DNA from: Burkholderiales bacterium UBA2647
GTDB taxonomy: Bacteria > Pseudomonadota > Gammaproteobacteria > Burkholderiales > Burkholderiaceae_E
Direction: 5' to 3'
Assembly: GCA_002359635.1 (NCBI GenBank)
Contig: DENJ01000076.1
Span: forward strand, 27,251 to 38,260
DNA length: 11,010 bases
Shown here: in pieces, positions 6,111-11,010 of the stretch
Layout: every line of letters starts with the position of its first letter
How positions within the stretch are numbered: position 1 is the first letter of the stretch
Notes under the pieces: model-generated
Databases searched by the model: none
The model's input: only the letters and a program-made list of their open reading frames with translations
Told to the model about the DNA's origin: nothing
Position numbers and translations under genes: made by a program

Positions 6111-7597
6111 GTGCATCGAGCCGGCTACGCGCCTTGGGCCGTGCGCTTCGCGCGGGTGAAACCACAAGCGAGCAACTCACCCGCGACACGCTTGAGCGAA
6201 TGGCGCAGCGTAAGCTCAATGCGTTTATCGATATCCTGCCCGAGAAAAGCATTGAACAGGCGCAACGAGCCGATCAGCGGCTTGCAGCCGGCGATCCGAG
6301 CCCGCTGTTGGGCATCCCCCTGGCGCACAAAGACATTTTCGTGACCCGTCACTGGCGCTCCACGGCGGGCTCGCGCATGCTTGCCGATTATGTGAGCCCT
6401 TTTGATGCGGCGGTGGTCGAACGCCTGGCGCAAGCCGGCATGGTCTGTGTGGGCAAGCTCAATTGCGACGAGTTTGCCATGGGCTCGACCAATGAGCATT
6501 CGTATTTTGGTGCCGTCTCCAACCCCTGGGATCCGCAACGGGTGCCGGGGGGTTCCTCGGGTGCCTCGGCCGCGGTGATTGCAGCAGGCATTCTCGACGC
6601 CACAACCGGTACCGATACCGGCGGCTCGATTCGACAGCCGGCTGCGCTTTGCGGGGTGACGGGGATTAAGCCTTCTTATGGTCGGGTATCGCGCTGGGGG
6701 ATGATCGCTTTTGCCTCGAGCCTGGATCAAGCCGGGCCGATGGCCCGCAGCGCGGCCGACTGTGCATTGATCTTGCAGGCGATGGCAGGCTTTGATCCCC
6801 GCGATGCCACCTGCCGTGATTTGCCTGCGGAAGACTTCAGCCGCGGTATCGGTCGCCCGCTTGATCAAGCAAGCGAGTCGATGCCATTGCGCGGATTGCG
6901 TATTGGCTTACCGAGCGAATGGTTTGCTCAGGGGCTTGATGCGGGGCAGCGCAGGGTGATCGAAGCAGCGATTGCTGATCTCGAGCGCCTCGGGGCGCAA
7001 ACCCTTGCGGTAAGCCTTCCTCGCACCGATTTGTCGATTCCGGCCTATTATGTGATTGCACCTGCCGAAGCTTCAAGCAATCTGGCGCGCTTTGACGGCG
7101 TGCGCTTTGGCCATCGAGCCCAAGGCGTTAAAGATCTTGAAGCGCTTTATGAGCGTTCGCGCGCCGAAGGTTTTGGCGCCGAGGTGAAGCGGCGGATCAT
7201 GGTGGGCACTTATGTGCTTTCTCAAGGCTACTACGATGCTTATTACCTGCAAGCGCAAAGACTCAGGCGCCTGATCGCCCAGGACTTCGCCCAGGCCTTA
7301 AGCCAGTGTGACCTCTTGCTCGGTCCGGTCACACCGACGCCGGCCTGGCTCAAAGGCGCCATGCAAGACGACCCGACGCAAATGTATTTGGCTGATGTTT
7401 ACACCTTAGGCGCCAGTCTTGCCGGCCTGCCCGGCATGTCGGTGCCCTGTGGTTTTGTCGGTGAACCAGCGCTGCCTGTGGGCATGCAACTGGTCGGCGC
7501 TGATTGTTCCGAGGCCTTATTGCTGCAGGTTGCCGATCTTTATCAGCAGGCCACCCTTCATCATCAGGCGGTGGCAGGGGAGGGGTCGTCATGGTGA
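6107..7597 (+). CDS. gatA: Aspartyl/glutamyl-tRNA amidotransferase subunit A (amidase)
   Basis: GatA hydrolyses glutamine (or asparagine) and supplies ammonia to GatB through an internal channel. The 496-residue product is a full-length amidase-signature enzyme. The Ser-cisSer-Lys triad is intact by spacing: Lys75 in PLAHKDIF, cis-Ser150 in GGSSGAS, and nucleophile Ser174 in DTGGSIRQP. The spacings of 75 and 24 residues match those of S. aureus GatA (Lys79, Ser154, Ser178). The amidase signature reads GSSGAS where many homologues have GSSGGS. The C-terminal LAGLPGMSVPCG (438-449) and LPVGMQLVG (456-464) are also typical. The frame is open upstream into gatC, but the ATG at 6107 has GGAG 6 nt upstream and gives the expected N-terminus. 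It starts 34 nt after gatC and overlaps gatB by 7 nt. Confidence 0.96.
   Translation: MSASSRLRALGRALRAGETTSEQLTRDTLERMAQRKLNAFIDILPEKSIEQAQRADQRLAAGDPSPLLGIPLAHKDIFVTRHWRSTAGSRMLADYVSPFDAAVVERLAQAGMVCVGKLNCDEFAMGSTNEHSYFGAVSNPWDPQRVPGGSSGASAAVIAAGILDATTGTDTGGSIRQPAALCGVTGIKPSYGRVSRWGMIAFASSLDQAGPMARSAADCALILQAMAGFDPRDATCRDLPAEDFSRGIGRPLDQASESMPLRGLRIGLPSEWFAQGLDAGQRRVIEAAIADLERLGAQTLAVSLPRTDLSIPAYYVIAPAEASSNLARFDGVRFGHRAQGVKDLEALYERSRAEGFGAEVKRRIMVGTYVLSQGYYDAYYLQAQRLRRLIAQDFAQALSQCDLLLGPVTPTPAWLKGAMQDDPTQMYLADVYTLGASLAGLPGMSVPCGFVGEPALPVGMQLVGADCSEALLLQVADLYQQATLHHQAVAGEGSSW
7579..7585 (+). promoter_or_regulatory. Strong purine-rich ribosome site of gatB
   Basis: GGAGGGG within the last codons of gatA precedes two in-frame ATGs. 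Measured from GGAGG (7579-7583), spacing is 7 nt to the ATG at 7591 and 13 nt to the ATG at 7597. The spacing favours 7591, although 7597 makes the neat TGATG overlap with the gatA stop. Confidence 0.6.
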
Positions 7598-9105
7598 TGC
7601 CCCAGGGCTGGGAGCTCGTGATCGGCCTTGAGACCCATGTGCAACTGCAAACCCGGAGCAAGATCTTCTCGGGTGCGTCCACTGCTTTTGGCGCCGAACC
7701 CAACCGTCAGGCCTGTGCGGTGGATTTAGGCTTGCCTGGGGTCTTGCCGGTGCTCAACCGCGAAGCAGTCGCTTTGGCGATTCGCTTCGGACTTGCAGTG
7801 GGCGGGCAGATTGCAGCGCGTTCGATTTTTGCGCGCAAAAATTACTTTTATCCGGACCTGCCCAAGGGCTACCAGATCAGCCAATATGAAATTCCGGTGG
7901 TGAGTGGCGGCAGCATTGATATCGGCGACATGCGGGTTGACCTGACCCGGGCGCATTTGGAGGAAGACGCTGGTAAGAGTCTGCATGAAGACTACGCCGG
8001 CTACACCGGGATCGACTTAAACCGCGCCGGTACGCCCTTGCTCGAAATCGTTTCTGAGCCGCAGATGCGGTCGGCTGCGCAGGCAGTGGCTTATGCAAAA
8101 CAATTGCATGCCCTGGTGGTTTGGCTTGGGATTTGCGACGGGAATATGCAGGAAGGCTCGTTTCGGGTCGATGCCAATGTATCGGTCCGCCGCCTGGGCG
8201 ATGCCAAACTGGGCACCCGTTGTGAAATCAAAAACCTGAATTCTTTCCGTTTTCTTGAGCAGGCGATTCAGGTTGAGGCGCTGCGGCAGATCGAGTCTTT
8301 GCAAGATGGGGTGGCCGTTGTGCAGCAAACCCGTCTCTACGATCCGGATGCAGACGAAACCCGTGCCATGCGCAGCAAAGAAGACGCCCACGATTACCGT
8401 TATTTCCCAGACCCTGATCTGCCTCCGCTGGTGATCAGCCCGCAGTGGGTTGAAGCCCAGCGCATGGCCATGCCGGAATTACCTGCCGCATTGCGCGCGC
8501 GCTGGCAAGAAGCCTATGGTCTTTCGGATTACGATGTACAGTCGCTCAGCGCAAGCCGCGCAACGGCGGCTTATTTCGAGGCCTTACAGGCTGCGCTCGA
8601 GCAGCATGTCGCGATAAAAAAGCCCCAAGCATGGCCCAAGCTCTGTGCGAATTGGGTGCTGGGCGATGTCGCTGCCGCTTGTAACCGCCACGGCAAATCC
8701 TTTGAATCGGCCGCTGTGAGGCCGGTTTTGCTTGCCGCATTGTTGATCCGAAGCGAAGACGGCAGCATCTCAGCAAAAACAGCCCGAGCGCTTTTTGTGA
8801 GCCTTTGGGATCAGGCACTTGCAAACGCGCCGTCGCCTGCCTTGACTTTTGAGCGCCTCGAAGCGGCACTGGCCTATCTCGACGGTCTGATCGACCAACA
8901 AGGCCTGCGTCAACTCAGCGACGACGCTGCGCTCACGGCGATTGTTGATCAGGTGCTTGCAGCCAATCCCAAATCGGTGGCTGAGTTTCTTGCAGGCAAG
9001 GACAAGGCGCTCAATGCTCTGGTCGGTCAAGTGATGAAGGCCAGCGCCGGTAAAGCCAATCCAGGCCAGGTGAATCAGCGCTTGCGGGCCCGCGTGCAGC
9101 CATAG
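7591..9105 (+). CDS. gatB: Aspartyl/glutamyl-tRNA amidotransferase subunit B
   Basis: GatB binds the misacylated tRNA, activates the side-chain carboxylate with ATP and transfers ammonia to it. The 504-residue product has the cradle domain with ELVIGLETHVQL (8-19), FARKNYFYPDLPKGYQISQYE (80-100), AHLEEDAGKSLHED (121-134), DLNRAGTPLLEIVSEP (142-157) and CEIKNLNSF (211-219). MRSKEDAHDYRYFPDPDL follows at 260-277, then the helical and YqeY-like tail domains ending in KANPGQVNQ (488-496). The segment matching the zinc-binding CxxC of some GatBs reads ACAVDLGLPG, so a zinc site is not evident. The C-terminal domain seems to hold roughly 15-20 extra residues around 409-432. The start at 7591 was chosen by ribosome-site spacing; 7597 (502 aa) is possible. 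It overlaps gatA by 7 nt, and its 3' end overlaps convergent pyrE by 31 nt. Confidence 0.96.
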   Translation: MVMPQGWELVIGLETHVQLQTRSKIFSGASTAFGAEPNRQACAVDLGLPGVLPVLNREAVALAIRFGLAVGGQIAARSIFARKNYFYPDLPKGYQISQYEIPVVSGGSIDIGDMRVDLTRAHLEEDAGKSLHEDYAGYTGIDLNRAGTPLLEIVSEPQMRSAAQAVAYAKQLHALVVWLGICDGNMQEGSFRVDANVSVRRLGDAKLGTRCEIKNLNSFRFLEQAIQVEALRQIESLQDGVAVVQQTRLYDPDADETRAMRSKEDAHDYRYFPDPDLPPLVISPQWVEAQRMAMPELPAALRARWQEAYGLSDYDVQSLSASRATAAYFEALQAALEQHVAIKKPQAWPKLCANWVLGDVAAACNRHGKSFESAAVRPVLLAALLIRSEDGSISAKTARALFVSLWDQALANAPSPALTFERLEAALAYLDGLIDQQGLRQLSDDAALTAIVDQVLAANPKSVAEFLAGKDKALNALVGQVMKASAGKANPGQVNQRLRARVQP

Positions 9106-9767
9106 CGCTCACGGTAGGCGGCAAGTGGTGCGCGCCAGCGGGAAAGCTCAGGATCCTCGCGGCGCTCCAAATAGCCGATCAAGTCATCAAGACAGGCAAT
9201 GGCATGCACCGGTACGCCATAGCGTTGTTGTACATCCTCAAGGGCGGAGTAATCGCCAACCTCTGCTGCGGTGCCCGAGCGCTCTTGGCGATCAAGCGCA
9301 ATCAACACGCCTGCCACTTCAGCGCCATGGGCCTTGATCAAGGCCACTGATTCGCCAACCGAGGTGCCAGCCGAGATGACATCATCAATAATCATCACCC
9401 GGCCGCTTAGGTTTGCACCGACGATCAGGCCGCCCTCGCCGTGATCTTTGGCCTCTTTGCGGTTGTACGCAAAGTGGATGTTGTGGCCAGCCTCAGCCAA
9501 GGCAACTGCTGTGCAAGCGGCCAGTGTGATTCCTTTGTAGGCAGGACCAAAAAGCATATCAAAGCCCAGCGTCTGCGCTGCGTTCGCTGCTTGCAGTTTT
9601 CGGGCATAAAACCCGGCTAACTGGCCAAGTCTTTGCCCGTCATGAAAAAGGCCGGCGTTAAAAAAATAGGGGCTAAGCCTTCCGGCTTTGGTTTTGAATT
9701 CACCAAAACGCAGCACGCCTGCATGGAGTGCAAATTCAATGAAGGCATCGGCTTGGTTGATTGGCAT
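9075..9767 (-). CDS. pyrE: Orotate phosphoribosyltransferase
   Basis: PyrE joins orotate to PRPP to make orotidine 5'-monophosphate, the fifth step of de novo pyrimidine synthesis, in the cytosol as a dimer. The 230-residue product contains the orotate/PRPP-contact stretch KAGRLSPYFFNAG (27-39) and LFGPAYKGI (72-80). Its flexible catalytic loop YNRKEAKDHGEGG (101-113) has Arg103, Lys104, Lys107 and His109, matching E. coli Arg99, Lys100, Lys103 and His105. The PRPP-binding motif VMIIDDVISAGTS is at 124-136. It is somewhat longer than the 213-residue E. coli enzyme: about six extra basic residues follow AAYRERYG, encoded inside the gatB overlap. The ATG has AGGAG 11 nt upstream, rather far. 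It is divergent from the exonuclease III gene, with 64 nt between starts. Confidence 0.97.
   Translation of the reverse strand: MPINQADAFIEFALHAGVLRFGEFKTKAGRLSPYFFNAGLFHDGQRLGQLAGFYARKLQAANAAQTLGFDMLFGPAYKGITLAACTAVALAEAGHNIHFAYNRKEAKDHGEGGLIVGANLSGRVMIIDDVISAGTSVGESVALIKAHGAEVAGVLIALDRQERSGTAAEVGDYSALEDVQQRYGVPVHAIACLDDLIGYLERREDPELSRWRAPLAAYRERYGCTRARKR
9077..9109. repeat. Palindromic structure across the gatB/pyrE convergent overlap
   Basis: Two copies of AGCGCT, itself a palindrome, at 9077-9082 and 9104-9109 can pair with each other. They enclose a perfect 10-bp palindrome GCGGGCCCGC at 9084-9093. Each AGCGCT touches one stop codon: the pyrE TGA (9075-9077, minus) and the gatB TAG (9103-9105, plus). 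No T-run follows on either strand, so it is not a classical intrinsic terminator, but it may slow or stop converging polymerases. Confidence 0.4.
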
Positions 9768-9787
9768 CTTGAAGGCGGCTCCTGGCA

Positions 9788-9812
9788 GTCATGAAACAAT
9801 GGCGATCATGAC
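9788..9812. repeat. Inverted repeat in the pyrE/xth divergent region
   Basis: GTCATGA (9788-9794) and TCATGAC (9806-9812) form a perfect 7-bp inverted repeat with an 11-nt spacer. The core TCATGA is itself palindromic, so the two sites (9789-9794 and 9806-9811) also read as direct copies 17 bp apart. Placed in the 64-nt gap between divergent starts, this could be an operator for either gene. I could not pick out a convincing -35/-10 pair on either strand. Confidence 0.4.
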
Positions 9813-9820
9813 ATAGGGGT

Positions 9821-9825
9821 GGAGG
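9821..9825 (+). promoter_or_regulatory. Strong ribosome site that sets the TTG start of xth
   Basis: GGAGG lies 6 nt before the TTG at 9832. This near-ideal site is the main support for using the non-ATG start, since no in-frame ATG or GTG occurs near the expected N-terminus. Confidence 0.75.
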
Positions 9826-9831
9826 TGGATT

Positions 9832-10623
9832 TTGTTTCGTGTCACGAGTTTTAATCTCAATGGTATTCGGGCAGCAACGCGAAAAGGCTGGCTGCAATGG
9901 GCTGCAGGGCATGACGCTGATGTGATCTGTCTGCAGGAAATTAAAGCGCAGGAGAAGGACCTCGATGCCTCGATGCTGGCGATTCCGAGCAGGCGAGGTG
10001 AGCTTAAAGGTTATTTTTTCGCCGCCCAAAAGCCCGGTTATGCGGGCACAGCCATCTACAGCTTGCACCAGCCGCTGGACGTTTTCCGTGGTTTTGGCGA
10101 AGCCGAGTTTGACGAGGAAGGGCGCTACATCGAAGTCGATTTGGGCAGCTTCTCGGTGATTTCGCTTTATGTGCCCTCGGGTTCAAGCAGCGAGGACCGC
10201 TTGGCATCAAAGTTTCGCTTCATGCGCTGTTTTCAGTCCCATGTGAAAACCCTCAACCATCGCGGCAAGCCCTATGTGATTTGTGCTGATTGGAACGTGG
10301 CGCATCGTGAGATCGATCTGAAGAACTGGCGCGCCAACCAGCGCAACCCTGGCTTTCTGCCCGAAGAAAGGCAGTGGATCGGGGCGCTTATCGCCGAGCA
10401 AGGCCTTGTCGATGTTTTTCGGGCGATGGCACCCGAGCAGGTGGTGTACACCTGGTGGAGCAATCGCGGCGCAGCTTTTGCCAATGATGTGGGTTGGCGC
10501 CTGGACTATCAGCTCGCCCATCCGGCGCTGGCGATGCTTGCCCGTGGCTGGCAAGTGAATCGTGAACCCAGGTTTTCGGATCACGCCCCCTTCACGGTCG
10601 ACTATGCGATTGCCCCGGGGTGA
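9832..10623 (+). CDS. xth: Exodeoxyribonuclease III (AP endonuclease family)
   Basis: This enzyme cleaves DNA at abasic sites and removes 3' nucleotides in base-excision repair. The 263-residue product spans the whole endonuclease/exonuclease/phosphatase fold. Expected active-site residues are visible: Asn8 in SFNLNGIR, metal-binding Glu36 in LQEIK, Tyr113 in SLYVPSG, Asp153 and Asn155 in ADWNVAH, Asp225 in WRLDYQLAH, and the Asp250-His251 pair in FSDHAPF. The segment EIDLKNWRANQRNPGFLPEE (160-179) is characteristic of proteobacterial Xth. The start is TTG, giving fMet-FRVTSFNLNG, and is supported by GGAGG 6 nt upstream. It is divergent from pyrE and convergent with the M48 peptidase gene, 34 nt between stops. 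Confidence 0.95.
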   Translation: MFRVTSFNLNGIRAATRKGWLQWAAGHDADVICLQEIKAQEKDLDASMLAIPSRRGELKGYFFAAQKPGYAGTAIYSLHQPLDVFRGFGEAEFDEEGRYIEVDLGSFSVISLYVPSGSSSEDRLASKFRFMRCFQSHVKTLNHRGKPYVICADWNVAHREIDLKNWRANQRNPGFLPEERQWIGALIAEQGLVDVFRAMAPEQVVYTWWSNRGAAFANDVGWRLDYQLAHPALAMLARGWQVNREPRFSDHAPFTVDYAIAPG

Positions 10624-10634
10624 TGTCAGTGAAT

Positions 10635-10673
10635 AGGCTTTGTGTGTTGTGAATGCGTCAGCGAGGCTTTGTG
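10635..10673. repeat. 10-bp direct repeat near the xth/M48 junction
   Basis: AGGCTTTGTG occurs at 10635-10644 in the intergenic gap and again at 10664-10673 inside the end of the M48 gene, 29 bp apart. No hairpin with a T-run is visible in the 34-nt gap (10624-10657), so no terminator can be named between these convergent genes. The repeat may be a small duplication or chance. Confidence 0.35.
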
Positions 10674-11010
10674 CGCTCGTAAATCGGCATCACTTTGGGC
10701 AGGGCTTTGCGGATGTCGGCGATCCGGGATTCGTGTGACGGATGGGTTGAAAGCCATTGTGGTGGCGTGCCTTGGCCGCTTGAAGCGCCCGACATTTTCT
10801 CCCAGAGACTGATGCCTGCCGCCGGGTCAAAGCCTGCTCTTGCGCTTAAATCCATGCCGAGCAGATCGGCTTCGCTTTCATCGTCACGACTGAACTTAAG
10901 CATGGTCACACTCGATACGCCGCGGGCGACCTGACCCCCGATATCGCCATAGCCCATGACCTGCGACAGAATCGAGGCGCCAATGGTGAGGCCTTGCGCG
11001 ATCATGGCCT
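10658..11010 (-). CDS. M48-family zinc metallopeptidase, C-terminal part
   Basis: Only the last 117 or so codons are in the window; the frame stays open to the right edge, so the ATG at 11005 is probably internal. The fragment has the M48 third-zinc-ligand region, SRDDESEADLLGMDLSARAG, where Glu of ESEAD (codon 10877-10879) should bind zinc and the Asp is conserved. It is followed by GFDPAAGISLWEKM and the family-typical WLSTHPSHESRI. The HExxH motif would lie beyond the edge. The resemblance is to periplasmic or lipoprotein proteases of the LoiP/YcaL/BepA type, which degrade misfolded envelope proteins, but the signal peptide is not visible and the exact subfamily cannot be set. It is convergent with xth. 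Confidence 0.85.
   Translation of the reverse strand, partial: AMIAQGLTIGASILSQVMGYGDIGGQVARGVSSVTMLKFSRDDESEADLLGMDLSARAGFDPAAGISLWEKMSGASSGQGTPPQWLSTHPSHESRIADIRKALPKVMPIYERTKPR

Noticed and set aside
6125..6868. Long antisense open frame (247 codons, minus strand) inside gatA
   Set aside because: It lies wholly opposite a well-conserved gene in GC-rich DNA and is rich in Arg, His and Ala with no recognisable domain; long antisense frames are expected here.
7504..7590. Upstream extension of gatB into gatA
   Set aside because: The added residues are a shifted reading of gatA; the family N-terminus begins right at the ATG at 7591/7597.
9791..9811. Six-codon frame MKQWRS upstream of xth
   Set aside because: It has no ribosome site and is too short to separate from chance; it simply falls across the TCATGA repeats.
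10624..10657. Possible terminator between xth and the M48 gene
   Set aside because: No stem of useful length followed by a T-run was found on either strand.
1..11010. Mobile element, defence system or CRISPR array
   Set aside because: All coding space is filled by recognisable housekeeping genes; no transposase, integrase, toxin, nuclease-defence gene or regular repeat array is present.

Overview
The window looks like an ordinary core-chromosome segment of a proteobacterium, most likely a betaproteobacterium of the Burkholderiales. This rests on recalled resemblance of RodA, GatA, GatB, PyrE and exonuclease III to that group, and on gene order: the rod-shape cluster mreBCD-mrdA-rodA transcribed away from gatCAB, with pyrE and an exonuclease III gene beyond. 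Base composition is GC-rich and looks even throughout. I saw no rRNA, tRNA, insertion sequence, phage gene, CRISPR array or integration scar.

Layout. Positions 26-5724 (minus strand) hold the cell-elongation operon, read right to left as mreB, mreC, mreD, mrdA (PBP2) and rodA, with gaps of 81, 16, 59 and 2 nt. A 60-nt divergent region (5725-5784) separates it from the plus-strand operon gatC-gatA-gatB (5785-9105), whose genes are close or overlapping. pyrE (9075-9767, minus) converges on gatB and overlaps it by 31 nt. After a 64-nt divergent gap comes an exonuclease III gene with a TTG start (9832-10623, plus). The 3' part of an M48-family metallopeptidase gene (minus) runs off the right edge. 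No stretch over 300 nt lacks a gene; positions 1-25 are too short to interpret.

How the genes work together. MreB filaments, MreC and MreD organise the elongasome. RodA (SEDS glycosyltransferase) and PBP2 (transpeptidase) then polymerise and cross-link lateral-wall peptidoglycan. GatCAB converts misacylated Glu-tRNA(Gln) and/or Asp-tRNA(Asn) to the correct aminoacyl-tRNA. PyrE makes OMP in pyrimidine synthesis, exonuclease III repairs abasic sites, and the M48 protein is probably an envelope quality-control protease.

I found no evidence of a new biological system. The points worth a second look are small-scale: back-to-back -10-like elements between mreB and gatC, a 12-codon reading frame linking gatC to gatA, the palindromic gatB/pyrE overlap, a repeat in the divergent pyrE/xth gap, and a charged tail on MreC.
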